A stretch of 64,000 nucleotides of DNA from Actinomadura formosensis NBRC 14204 (GTDB lineage Bacteria; Actinomycetota; Actinomycetes; Streptosporangiales; Streptosporangiaceae). Positions within the stretch are counted from its first letter, which is position 1. Every line of letters starts with the position of its first letter. The stretch spans positions 1 through 64,000 of the forward strand of contig NZ_BCQQ01000005.1 in NCBI RefSeq assembly GCF_001552155.1, written 5' to 3'. Below are positions 7,124 to 15,140 of this stretch, piece after piece. A program made the translations under genes and the position numbers. The notes under the pieces were generated by a model, which made no database searches, was not told where the DNA came from, and worked only from the letters and a program-made list of their open reading frames with translations.

Positions 7124-8692
7124 TCACGGGCGCATGGTCCAGCGGCGGTCACCGCGGCCGAGGCGGGACCGCATCGCGTGCAGGCTCGCGTTGAGGAAGT
7201 CGGCGACGACCCGGCGGGTGCGGCGGGGATCGATCATCATCTCCATGCCGAACGCCTCGACCGTCTTCCACGGATCGGCGAGCGCGAGGAGGCGCTCCTC
7301 GGCCTGCCTGCGGAACGCGTCCGGGTCGTCCGCCCGCTCGATCTCGCGGCGGAACCCGGCCTCGACGCCCCCCTCGATCGGCATGTCGCCCCACTCGACG
7401 CTGGGCCAGGCGATGCGCAGCCCCAGCGCGTCCGGGTTGGAGGTGGCCGACACCGCCATGCCGTAGGCCTTGCGGACGTGGACGGTGACGACCGGCACCT
7501 CGGCCTCGATGATCGACTGGATCGCCCGCATGCCCATGCGCACCACCCCCGCCCGTTCGGCCTCGGGGCCGACCATGAATCCGGGGACGTCCACGAGGTA
7601 GACGATGGGCAGGTGGAAGGTGCTGCACAGGTCCACGAAGCGGATCTGCTTCTCGGCGGCGGCGCCGTCCAGCGCCCCCGCGATGTGCATGGGGTTGCTG
7701 CCGATGACCCCGACCGGGATGCCGTCGATGCGGGCGAAGGCCGTGATGACGGCCTTGCCCCAGCCCGGCCCCATCTCGAAGAACGAGTCCCGGTCGACGA
7801 TGGTGCGCATCACCTCGCGCATCTTGTAGGGGCGCCGCCGGTTCTCCGGGACGAGCTTCAGCAGTTCGTCGCAGGAGCGGTCCACCGGATCGCTGCGGTC
7901 ACCGCGCGGCGGGAGTTCCCACACGTTCTGCGGAAGGTAGGACAGGACGCGGCGCAGCTGGTCGAGGGCGTCGGCCTCGTCCTCGGCCAGGTTGTCCACG
8001 GCCCCGGACACGCTGGTGTGCATCTCGGCGCCGCCGAGCTCGTGCTTGTCGACGGTCTGGCCGAGGGCGCGCCGGACGACGGGCGGCCCGCCGGCGAACA
8101 GCACGCTGCCCCTGCTGATGACGCTGAAGTGGCTGACCACGGCGCGTCCGGCCGTCCCTCCGGCGGCCGAGCCGAGGACGGCGACCAGGACCGGCACCTC
8201 GGCCATCAGCTCGAAGCTGCGCCGCCAGCTCATCGAGCTGACGAGGTAGGAGTGGCCCTTCTCGTCCTGCGCGGAGACATCGCCGCCGATGCCCTCCATG
8301 AACAGGACGAGCGGGATGCGGTACTCGTGGGCGAGGTCCTCGACGAAGCCGCCCATGCCGCCCTTCCACCGGTCGAGGTAGGTCTGCGGCGCGCCGGCGC
8401 GGACGGTGAAGTCCTCGCCGCCGATGGCGACCTGGCGTCCGTCGATCGTCCCGAGGCCGCACACGTAGCTGGACGGCAGGGAGCCGACCTCGTTCCCCGC
8501 CGCGTCCCGGATCGGGATCGAGGCGAACTCGCCGACCTCGGTGAAGTCGTCGGCGATCCGGTCGATGCGCTCCCGGATGGTGAGGCGGCCCTGGGCGTGC
8601 TGCCGCTCGATGCGTTCCGGGCCGCCGAGCCGGCGCGACTCCTCGTGCCGCCGCCTCAGCTCCTCCAGGGCGGATTCCCAGGTGAAGGCCAT
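7124..8692 (-). CDS. Acyl-CoA carboxylase, carboxyltransferase subunit
   Basis: A carboxyltransferase of the PccB/MccB/MmdA class, 522 residues from the ATG at 8692. Both crotonase-like halves are present: the N half with FMEGIGGDVS and a GTAGRAVVSHFSVISRGSVLFAGGPPVV segment, the C half with the VDVPGFMVGPEAERAGVVRMG oxyanion-hole region. The frame stays open 31 residues further upstream, but that stretch is Ser/Thr/Pro-rich, overlaps the previous gene and lacks domain signal. It begins one base after the stop of the 8694 gene. The substrate (acetyl-, propionyl-, branched or another acyl-CoA) cannot be decided without a tree. Confidence 0.92.
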   Translation of the reverse strand: MAFTWESALEELRRRHEESRRLGGPERIERQHAQGRLTIRERIDRIADDFTEVGEFASIPIRDAAGNEVGSLPSSYVCGLGTIDGRQVAIGGEDFTVRAGAPQTYLDRWKGGMGGFVEDLAHEYRIPLVLFMEGIGGDVSAQDEKGHSYLVSSMSWRRSFELMAEVPVLVAVLGSAAGGTAGRAVVSHFSVISRGSVLFAGGPPVVRRALGQTVDKHELGGAEMHTSVSGAVDNLAEDEADALDQLRRVLSYLPQNVWELPPRGDRSDPVDRSCDELLKLVPENRRRPYKMREVMRTIVDRDSFFEMGPGWGKAVITAFARIDGIPVGVIGSNPMHIAGALDGAAAEKQIRFVDLCSTFHLPIVYLVDVPGFMVGPEAERAGVVRMGMRAIQSIIEAEVPVVTVHVRKAYGMAVSATSNPDALGLRIAWPSVEWGDMPIEGGVEAGFRREIERADDPDAFRRQAEERLLALADPWKTVEAFGMEMMIDPRRTRRVVADFLNASLHAMRSRLGRGDRRWTMRP

Positions 8693-8693
8693 C

Positions 8694-9863
8694 TCAGCTC
8701 TCCTCGACGGTGAGGGCACCGGGGCCCGCGACGTCCTTGATGTACGGTTCGCCGCCGTCCCAGTAGACGGCGGCGTAGTGCTCAAGGAAGGCGCTCGCCT
8801 CGAAGGCGCCCTCGGGAGCGTGGACGCCGGCGGGGGCCTCGTCGATGCGCAGGACGCCCACGACGGCCGGACGCGCGGTCTCCAGGCTCATGGAGCCGTC
8901 CACCGGCCCGCCGGGGAAGACGATGATCCCCTCCGCCCGCCCGGCCGCGGTGCCGGTGGCGACCGCGCCGATCAGCCGGCGCAGCCGGGGTCCCCGCGAC
9001 GGGGTCGCGAGGGCCTGCGGATGCGCGGTGAGCTGCGCGGCGATCTCGGCGATCGCGGCTTCGGGGGTCAGCTCGCCGGCGGCGACCCGGTCGAGGACCG
9101 GCAGCATGAGCCGGTCCGTCCCGGCGTTGACCGTCCCGATGTTGACGCAGTCCCGCAGCGTGACGGCGCGGGGCATGGTGACGGGTTCGGGGTGCCCGAT
9201 CATGCGGTAGAGGCCGGTCTCGCCGTTGGACGCACGCACCCGGTAGGCCGTCCGCCACGCCCGCTCCCGCACCGGCGCGCCGTCGCGCCACACGGGGACG
9301 TCGGCCGCCGTCTGCATGATCAGATGCGTGTAGGCCGCCCGGCCGGCGGTGAACGCCGCGGCGAGGGCGTGCGCGTGCTCGGCGGCGGCGTCCGGGTCCA
9401 TGCCCTCGCGGGAGTCGCCCCAGAAGGTGGCGACGGTGTCGACCTCGTCGAGTCCGCGTGCGGCGATCATGCCGAGGTAGTTGGTGAGCCCCGGGCTCAC
9501 GCCCAGCCCGACGATGGCGCGCACGCCGGCCCGCCGCGCGGCGGCGTCGCGTTTCATCAGCTCCTCGGTCGCGGCCGGGTCGTCGCAGACGTCGACGTAG
9601 TGCACGCCCTGCTCGATGGCGGCGTCGAGCACCTTGGCGCCCCACAGGTCGAACGGGCCGGTCGTGTTGACCACCACGTCGGCACCGGCCAGGACGCGGG
9701 CCAGTGCCGCGTCGTCGGCGAGGTCCACCTCGGCGAACGCCACCGGCGAGCCTTCGGGTGGCACACGGTCGGCGATCGTGACGGCGTGGCCGGAGTGCTC
9801 CACGAGTTCGGCCACGACGCGCCGTCCCACCCGTCCGGCTCCCCCGATGACCAGGACGTTCAT
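8694..9863 (-). CDS. Saccharopine dehydrogenase-like NAD(P)-binding protein
   Basis: A 389-residue protein beginning with a Rossmann fold (VLVIGGAGRVGRRV, Asp in IADR) and a VNTTGPFDLWGAKVLDAAIEQGVHYVDVCDD segment typical of the saccharopine dehydrogenase/trans-acting enoyl reductase superfamily. A GVSPGLTNYLGMIAARGLDEVD stretch follows. Such enzymes handle imines or act as reductases; the substrate is unknown here. The ATG at 9863 follows AAAGGA about 7 bases upstream. Lying between a CoA ligase and a carboxylase, it is likely a step of the same catabolic route (inference). Confidence 0.85.
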   Translation of the reverse strand: MNVLVIGGAGRVGRRVVAELVEHSGHAVTIADRVPPEGSPVAFAEVDLADDAALARVLAGADVVVNTTGPFDLWGAKVLDAAIEQGVHYVDVCDDPAATEELMKRDAAARRAGVRAIVGLGVSPGLTNYLGMIAARGLDEVDTVATFWGDSREGMDPDAAAEHAHALAAAFTAGRAAYTHLIMQTAADVPVWRDGAPVRERAWRTAYRVRASNGETGLYRMIGHPEPVTMPRAVTLRDCVNIGTVNAGTDRLMLPVLDRVAAGELTPEAAIAEIAAQLTAHPQALATPSRGPRLRRLIGAVATGTAAGRAEGIIVFPGGPVDGSMSLETARPAVVGVLRIDEAPAGVHAPEGAFEASAFLEHYAAVYWDGGEPYIKDVAGPGALTVEES

Positions 9864-9912
9864 GTTCGTTCCTTTCGAATTCGGCTTCCCGTCCGCGGTG
9901 CGGACGCGGTGT

Positions 9913-11472
9913 TCAGTCCGCGGCCGCCGCGGCGGCCGGCAGATCGATGGTGTCGGCGGTGATCCCCGCCGGAAGGAGGTGCTTCTGGATCGCTCCGGTG
10001 CCCGGTCCGCGGACGATCGCCGACTCCGGGACGACCTCGACGTACCGGGGCCGGGCGAAGCGCGGCAGTGACCGCGTGCAGAAGTCGCGGAAGGACACGG
10101 GGTCGAAGGACGCCCCGGCGTCGAGCACCAGCACGAGCTTGATGTCGTCCTCGCCACCGAGCTCGTCGCGGACGGCGAGCGCGGCGCACTCGCGGACGCC
10201 GGGCGCGCCGCGGACGGTGTCCTCCAGCTCGAACGCGGAGATGTTCTCGCCGCGTCTGCGCAGGCTGTCGGTGAGGCGTCCGCGGTACCAGATGAAGCCG
10301 TCGGCGTCCTGGTGCACCAGGTCGCCGGTGCGGAACCACAGGTCGCGGAACGCCTCGACGGTGACCTCCGGCCGCCGCCAGTACCCCAGCGTGATCATGT
10401 TCGGGTACCGGGGCCGGGTCTGCAGCTCACCGGCCTCCCCGACGCCGACCTCGGTGCCGTCCGGGGCCGCGACGCGAACATCGAAGCCGGCGCAGCTCCA
10501 CCCCGCGGCTCCGCGCCGCCGACGCCCCGGGGTGGAGTAGAGCGGACCGTCGGCCTCGGTCTGGCCGTACATCTGGAGCACCCGCACGCCCAGGTCGTCC
10601 TCGAAGAACTCGAAGGCCGCCGCGGGGACGGGCGCGGCGAGGATCGTGCGGAGCCGCCCGAGGACCGCGGCCGGCGGACGACCGCGGGTGATGAGCGCGG
10701 ACAGCATGGAGCCGACGGCGCCGAACCAGGTGACGCCGAACCGCTCGGCGTCCGCCCAGAAGGTGCTGACGCTGAACCTCGGGGCGAAGGCGAGGGCCGA
10801 CCCGGTCTGCAGGCACAGCGGAACGGCGATATGGGCGTCCACGTGGAAGAACGGCATGGTGAAGAACCCGGTGTCGGCCGGCCCGATGTCGAGCACCCGC
10901 GACAGGACGGCACCGAAATTGGAGAAGTAGCCGTGCGGCAGCATCACCCCCTTCGACGGGCCGGTGGTGCCGGACGTGTAGAGCAGCGAGGCGAGCGCCC
11001 CGGCGGCCGGTGCGGGCTGGAATTCCGCGGCGGTTTCGCGGTCGAGGCGGATGATCGCGAGATCGGCGATCCGTTCCGGGGCGACGCAGTCGCTCAGCAG
11101 TTCGTGAAAGCGCGCGTCGGCCACCACGAGAGCCGGGTCGCTGTCGGTGAGGACATGCCGCAGGAATCGTCCGCGCAATTCACTGTTGACGGCGACCTCG
11201 ACCGCGCCCAGCGACCACACGGCGTACTGCACCGCGAGCATCCGCGCGCTGTTCCCGGCCATGATCGCGACCCGTTCGCCGGGCCGTACCCCGAGCCCGC
11301 GAAGTTCGGCGGCGGCGGATCGCACGGCCGACGCGAACTGCGCGACCGTCCATTCGCCGCCGGCCCAGCGCAGCAGCGGGCGGTCCGGCCACCGCCGCCG
11401 GGCGGCCGCGAGGTCGGCCAGCGGCCCGGTCCGGCCGAGCGTCACCCCGTCGAGAAGTCGCCCTGTGATCAT
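9913..11472 (-). CDS. AMP-dependent acyl-CoA synthetase/ligase
   Basis: A 519-residue member of the ANL superfamily. The phosphate-binding motif is LLYTSGTTGPSKGVMLPHG, the A5-type motif QMYGQTEADG is visible, the hinge motif is WFRTGDLVHQDADGFIWYRGR, and a C-terminal Lys occurs in the TGAIQKHLL segment. It activates a carboxylic acid to its CoA thioester via an acyl adenylate. The ATG at 11472 has GAGGAAGG upstream. Just 4 bases separate it from the TetR stop. It would feed substrate to the reductase and carboxylase encoded downstream. Resemblance to caiC-type crotonobetaine ligases is possible but not provable here. Confidence 0.9.
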   Translation of the reverse strand: MITGRLLDGVTLGRTGPLADLAAARRRWPDRPLLRWAGGEWTVAQFASAVRSAAAELRGLGVRPGERVAIMAGNSARMLAVQYAVWSLGAVEVAVNSELRGRFLRHVLTDSDPALVVADARFHELLSDCVAPERIADLAIIRLDRETAAEFQPAPAAGALASLLYTSGTTGPSKGVMLPHGYFSNFGAVLSRVLDIGPADTGFFTMPFFHVDAHIAVPLCLQTGSALAFAPRFSVSTFWADAERFGVTWFGAVGSMLSALITRGRPPAAVLGRLRTILAAPVPAAAFEFFEDDLGVRVLQMYGQTEADGPLYSTPGRRRRGAAGWSCAGFDVRVAAPDGTEVGVGEAGELQTRPRYPNMITLGYWRRPEVTVEAFRDLWFRTGDLVHQDADGFIWYRGRLTDSLRRRGENISAFELEDTVRGAPGVRECAALAVRDELGGEDDIKLVLVLDAGASFDPVSFRDFCTRSLPRFARPRYVEVVPESAIVRGPGTGAIQKHLLPAGITADTIDLPAAAAAAD

Positions 11473-11476
11473 GCCG

Positions 11477-12106
11477 TCATTCCTTCCTCGGCTCAGGCGG
11501 GGACGTGGCGATGCGGAGCGCGAACTCGCCGTGCATCTCGGCGACCTGGTCCACGGTGAGCGGCCCGCCGGGCTGGAACCACAGGGCGCTGTACTCGCAG
11601 ATGTTGAGGATCGCGAAGGTGGTGGCGCTGAGATCGGGCACGTCGAAGACGCCCTGCTCGGCACCGGCGCGCAGAATGGCGCGGGTGTTCTCGTAATGGC
11701 GCCGATGCAATTCCCGGATGAGCTCGTAGCGGTCCTTCGGCAGCGAGGACGCGAGCTGGGTCGGCGAATACGTCATCGACAGGAACGTCTGTGCCCGCTC
11801 ACGCTGGGACAGTTGCGCGCGGGTGTGCGCGACGGCCAGCGCGCGCAGCGCCTCCGCCGGATCGGTGAGCCCCGCGGTCGCGGCCTCGATCCGTTCGAGG
11901 AACGCCTCAAGGCCGGTGCGGAGGAACTCGAAAAGGATGTCCTCCTTGGATTCGAAATGCCAGTAGAGGGTCGGCGGGGTGATTCCCACGGCGCGGGCGA
12001 TCGCGGCCACCTTCGTCTTGCTGTAGCCGTCGCGCTGGAACAGTTCCGAGGCGGCCGCGAGGATCTCCGCCTTCATGTCGACCTCGGGGGTCGTCTCCGG
12101 TGCCAT
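11477..12106 (-). CDS. TetR family transcriptional regulator
   Basis: A 209-residue TetR regulator. The N-terminal HTH covers about residues 12-58 (EILAAASELFQRDGYSKTKVAAIARAVGITPPTLYWHFESKEDIL), the most conserved part of the family; the rest is an all-helical ligand domain. It lies inside the catabolic operon, so it probably controls that operon with an acyl-CoA or related intermediate as inducer. A candidate operator is the inverted repeat at 13777-13797 ahead of the first gene. The ATG at 12106 has GAGAGGA upstream. Confidence 0.92.
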   Translation of the reverse strand: MAPETTPEVDMKAEILAAASELFQRDGYSKTKVAAIARAVGITPPTLYWHFESKEDILFEFLRTGLEAFLERIEAATAGLTDPAEALRALAVAHTRAQLSQRERAQTFLSMTYSPTQLASSLPKDRYELIRELHRRHYENTRAILRAGAEQGVFDVPDLSATTFAILNICEYSALWFQPGGPLTVDQVAEMHGEFALRIATSPPEPRKE

Positions 12107-12147
12107 GTCGTCCTCTCGAATACGGGTCGGTGCGTTCCTCGCGGAAC

Positions 12148-12543
12148 CTATCCGCCGAACAGGCGGCGCTCGGCCGCGGAGACGCACCGGGGCCGGCGGG
12201 CGGCGCGGTCCCACATCACCAGCGTCGCCGTGGAACGCGCCCGCAGCGCGCCGTCCGCCCCGCGCATCTCCTCGCGGACCTCGACCCGGTGCGCACCGGA
12301 CCCGGCCGGCTCGATCACGACCGTGACCGGGCCGTCGTCCGGGAGCACCTCGCGCTCGAACTCCAGGTGCTGCGCCGCCACCACGTACGCGGGGCGCGGG
12401 TCCCCGGTGCCCTCGGCGAGCCACGCCACCCGGGCCTCCTCGAAGAAGGCGAGGTAGGACGTCGCGGTCATGTGGCCCAGGTAGTCGAAGTCCCGGAACC
12501 GCAACTGGAACTCCGTCCGCCAGGTCGCGCGGTCGCCCGTCAC
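12148..12543 (-). CDS. Acyl-CoA thioesterase (4-hydroxybenzoyl-CoA thioesterase-like hotdog fold)
   Basis: A 131-residue hotdog protein. It has the RFRDFDYLGHMTATSYLAFFEEARVAWL pattern with Asp and His-Met typical of 4HBT/YbgC-type thioesterases, and normal length. It starts with GTG at 12543, overlapping the transporter stop by four bases (GTGA), which supports translational coupling. It would hydrolyse a CoA thioester of the pathway or recycle CoA. Confidence 0.85.
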   Translation of the reverse strand: MTGDRATWRTEFQLRFRDFDYLGHMTATSYLAFFEEARVAWLAEGTGDPRPAYVVAAQHLEFEREVLPDDGPVTVVIEPAGSGAHRVEVREEMRGADGALRARSTATLVMWDRAARRPRCVSAAERRLFGG

Positions 12544-13727
12544 GATTCCGCCGCCGGGGCCGGCGGCTCCGGCACCACCGGGACGTCGGTCCGGGGCAGG
12601 AAGTACTTGGCGCCCCGGACGGCGAGCGGGATCCCGAACACCAGGATGAGCGCGATGGCCCCGATGAGGTAGCCGACGCCGATCAGGTCGATGATCCCGA
12701 ACTGGGAGAGCGCGGCTCCGGCGATCAGCACCGCGAGCGTGATCGCGACGCGGAGCCGGGACGGCATCACCGGCCGGCCGTTGTCCACCAGGTTCTGGTC
12801 GATGCGCAGCAGGATCGACTGGATGAGGCCGACCGCCGTGGCGACCAGGGTCCAGCCGACGAGGATCCCGTACACGATGACCACCCAGGTGCCCTTGCCG
12901 TCGAGCATCTTGAGCCACGGGACGGGGGCGTCGAAGATCTTGGAGTCCGGGTAGAAGCCCATGAGGGCGAGGTAGGTCAGGAACCACGGCACGACGTACA
13001 GGCCGCCGGTGAGCGCCGCGGCCTTCGCCGCGTCGCGGCGCGAGCGCAGGTGCCGCACCGTCATGAGCGTGGACGGGAAGATGACGAAGGCCAGGCCCAC
13101 GTAGATGACGCCGAGCAGCACCGCGTCCCAGATCGTCGCGTCCGGCTTGAGCGAGTGGTCGCCCGACGACATCACCTGCCCGACGCGGTCCCAGTTGGAC
13201 GGGATGACCAGCGCGGCGAAGAGGATGTAGCCGAGCATCAGCAGGACCGTGCCGATGCCGTTGAACCGCTCGACGACCTCGGTGCCCCGGAACGTCACCG
13301 CCCCGGTGAGCAGGATGATCAGCGCGACACCGGCCCAGTAGTTGAGCCCGAGGGTGTCGCCGAGGATGTTCCCGGTGGCCGAGGCGAGCACCGCGACGAT
13401 CGCGACCGCCAGCGGAATGTAGATCGCGTCGAAGAGCCAGTAGAACCTGCGGATCAGATGCCGCAGCAGGCTCCGGTAGTCGAACAGCCGGTGCCGGCGG
13501 GCCGTCTCGTAGACCAGATACGAGATCAGGGAACCGGTGACCGCCATCGCGAGGCCGGCCCCCCAGCCCAGCGCGCCGTGGCCCGCGCCGAACTCGATGA
13601 TCTCCCGTCCCGTCGCGTAGGCGCCGCCGATGGCGACCGCCTGGAACATGAGCGCGGGGATGAGCACCCCGCCCGGCCCGGCGCTCGCGCCGCCGTCCTC
13701 GACCCGGCCCGACGAAGAAGCCGTCAT
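12540..13727 (-). CDS. YkvI-like multi-spanning membrane protein (putative transporter)
   Basis: A 395-residue integral membrane protein with roughly ten predicted helices. The early segment FQAVAIGGAYATGREIIEFGAGHGALGW contains the unwound GxxxATGRE helix break seen in APC-superfamily YkvI-like proteins. It probably imports the substrate of the operon (inference). The ATG at 13727 is preceded by GGAGGTG, the strongest SD of the operon. It is the first gene of the cluster and lies next to a divergent regulator gene at 13943. Substrate unknown. Confidence 0.8.
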   Translation of the reverse strand: MTASSSGRVEDGGASAGPGGVLIPALMFQAVAIGGAYATGREIIEFGAGHGALGWGAGLAMAVTGSLISYLVYETARRHRLFDYRSLLRHLIRRFYWLFDAIYIPLAVAIVAVLASATGNILGDTLGLNYWAGVALIILLTGAVTFRGTEVVERFNGIGTVLLMLGYILFAALVIPSNWDRVGQVMSSGDHSLKPDATIWDAVLLGVIYVGLAFVIFPSTLMTVRHLRSRRDAAKAAALTGGLYVVPWFLTYLALMGFYPDSKIFDAPVPWLKMLDGKGTWVVIVYGILVGWTLVATAVGLIQSILLRIDQNLVDNGRPVMPSRLRVAITLAVLIAGAALSQFGIIDLIGVGYLIGAIALILVFGIPLAVRGAKYFLPRTDVPVVPEPPAPAAES

Positions 13728-13776
13728 GCCGCACCTCCATGCCCGATCCGGGGCGCCTCCGACCTGCGCCGACGCT

Positions 13777-13797
13777 CCCGAATAACGAATATTCGGG
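13777..13797. promoter_or_regulatory. Inverted repeat cccgaat-N7-attcggg, probable operator
   Basis: Seven-base perfect arms around a 7-base spacer, 50 bases upstream of the first gene of the catabolic operon. Size and spacing suit a TetR dimer, and a tetR gene lies in that operon. The assignment to that regulator is inference. Confidence 0.5.
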
Positions 13798-13918
13798 AAC
13801 TGTAGACGGCGGTCCGCCGATGCGCAAGGGGTCACTTTCAACGGGGGTCGCCGCCCCGGATCGTGATCAAGGGCGTACCGGCCGTGCCGGACCGGCGAAC
13901 CGGATGCCGATTCCTCTA

Positions 13919-13931
13919 ATGCGAAACGCAT
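13919..13931. promoter_or_regulatory. Palindrome atgcg-aaa-cgcat directly before the 13943 regulator
   Basis: A dyad with 5-base arms ending 11 bases before the ATG of the ArsR/SufR-like gene. At this position a bound regulator would block the promoter or translation start, so autoregulation is likely. The site occurs in a locally AT-richer stretch. Confidence 0.4.
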
Positions 13932-13942
13932 AAACTCGGGTC

Positions 13943-14686
13943 ATGGACAGCCACGAGTGGGTGGACACGGAGCCGGCCGCCGAGGCGGCCCTCGGGGACA
14001 GCCGCGCGCGGGTTCTGCGGCTGGTCCGGGCCACGAGCGACACCCCCCTGGGCGTGCGGGAGATCGCCGAGCGGGCGGGGCTGCATCCGAGCACGACGCG
14101 GTTCCACCTGGAGGGGCTGGTCGAGGCGGGCCTGGTGCAGCGGGTGGCCGAGGAGCGCGACCAGCCGGGACGTCCGCGCATGGTGTACCGCGCGGAGGGC
14201 GGGGACGGCAGGCGCAGCTACCGGCTGCTCGCCAAGATGCTGGCGAGCCTCGTCAGCAAAATGCTGCCCGATCCGAGGCAGGCCGCGATCGAGGTGGGCC
14301 GCGCCTGGGGCCGCCACTTCACCGACCCGCCCGAACCCTTCCAGAGGCTCGGCCTCGCCGAGGCGCTGGAGCGGCTCAACCGCATGATGGCCGACATGGG
14401 TTTCAGCCCGGAGTTCGAACACGATGCAGAACACCAGGACCCGGAGGAGATCCGGGTCCTGGTGCACAACTGCGCCTTCGGTGAGATCGCCGAGAACCAC
14501 GCGAACGTCGCGTGCCCGTTGCATCTCGGCCTGATCCAGGGGGCGCTCTCGGAGATGGACGTCGCGCTGAGCGCGGACCGGCTGGACCCCATGGTCCGGC
14601 CCAACCTCTGCGTCGCCTATCTGCGCCGTGCCGGCGACTCACCCGCGGGCGGCGGCACGCGGCAGGACGTCCCCGCCCGCGGGTGA
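13943..14686 (+). CDS. ArsR/SufR-like winged-helix regulator with conserved Cys residues
   Basis: A 247-residue regulator. An N-terminal winged helix (about 20-85: RARVLRLVRATSDTPLGVREIAERAG, then a recognition helix with HPSTTRFHLEGL) is followed by a C-terminal domain with Cys177 (HNCAFGEIA), Cys191 (ACPLHLG) and Cys223 (NLCVAYL). SufR-type and related regulators bind an Fe-S cluster or metal with such cysteines (family knowledge), which would let it sense oxygen, NO or iron status. It faces the nirK operon with its stop 5 bases from the end of the last gene there, and has a palindrome before its own start. NO-responsive control of nirK is an inference. Confidence 0.82.
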   Translation: MDSHEWVDTEPAAEAALGDSRARVLRLVRATSDTPLGVREIAERAGLHPSTTRFHLEGLVEAGLVQRVAEERDQPGRPRMVYRAEGGDGRRSYRLLAKMLASLVSKMLPDPRQAAIEVGRAWGRHFTDPPEPFQRLGLAEALERLNRMMADMGFSPEFEHDAEHQDPEEIRVLVHNCAFGEIAENHANVACPLHLGLIQGALSEMDVALSADRLDPMVRPNLCVAYLRRAGDSPAGGGTRQDVPARG

Positions 14687-14691
14687 GGCGG

Positions 14692-15123
14692 TCAGGCGTC
14701 CGGTTCGGTCTTCTTCCTGCGGCCCAGCAGCATGGCCAGAACCGCGACGACCACCGCCGCCTCGGCGACGGCACTGAGCACGTCGGGGACGCCGATCGCC
14801 TCGGCCTCGCCCGCCTCCGGCCCGAAGGGCAGGCCGGCCGTCCGGGTCACCGCCCAGAGGGCGATGACTCCGGCGTTGACCGCCAGCCCGGACAGCAGCA
14901 TCGGCCGTTCGTCGCCGGTGTGCACGAGCACCGCCCAGACGAGCTGGAACAGCGCGAGGGCGCTGAAGAAGGCGGCGGACAGCCACCATTCGTCCAGGTG
15001 CCCGCGCATCGCGACGTAGTGGACGAGCGCGGCGAGCAGCGAGCCGCCCGTCGCGACGTGCGCGGCCACGGACACGTGCCCGGTCCGGGTGGTGCCGGGA
15101 TCGCTTGTCTCCAGGGTCGTCAT
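14692..15123 (-). CDS. Small four-helix membrane protein of the nirK operon
   Basis: A 143-residue protein with about four hydrophobic helices and a basic C-terminus (GRRKKTE). I do not recognise a named domain. An AAGGAGG SD 6-7 bases before the ATG at 15123 fixes the start; a GTG at 15129 overlaps the SD and is rejected. It is the last gene of the MCO-nirK operon, and a decayed second copy of its 5' part lies next to a decayed nirK end at 19411-19592, so the pairing with nirK is repeated. It may help electron delivery or copper handling, but nothing proves this. Confidence 0.75.
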   Translation of the reverse strand: MTTLETSDPGTTRTGHVSVAAHVATGGSLLAALVHYVAMRGHLDEWWLSAAFFSALALFQLVWAVLVHTGDERPMLLSGLAVNAGVIALWAVTRTAGLPFGPEAGEAEAIGVPDVLSAVAEAAVVVAVLAMLLGRRKKTEPDA

Positions 15124-15140
15124 GGTCACCTCCTTGTGGT

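Noticed and set aside
7080-7127. 16-residue N-terminal extension of the biotin carrier protein
   Set aside because: Overlaps the carboxyltransferase stop and lacks an SD; the ATG at 7079 has GAGGAAAC upstream and matches the usual protein start.
8693-8785. 31-residue N-terminal extension of the carboxyltransferase
   Set aside because: Ser/Thr/Pro-rich, overlaps the previous gene; the ATG at 8692 starts the conserved domain.
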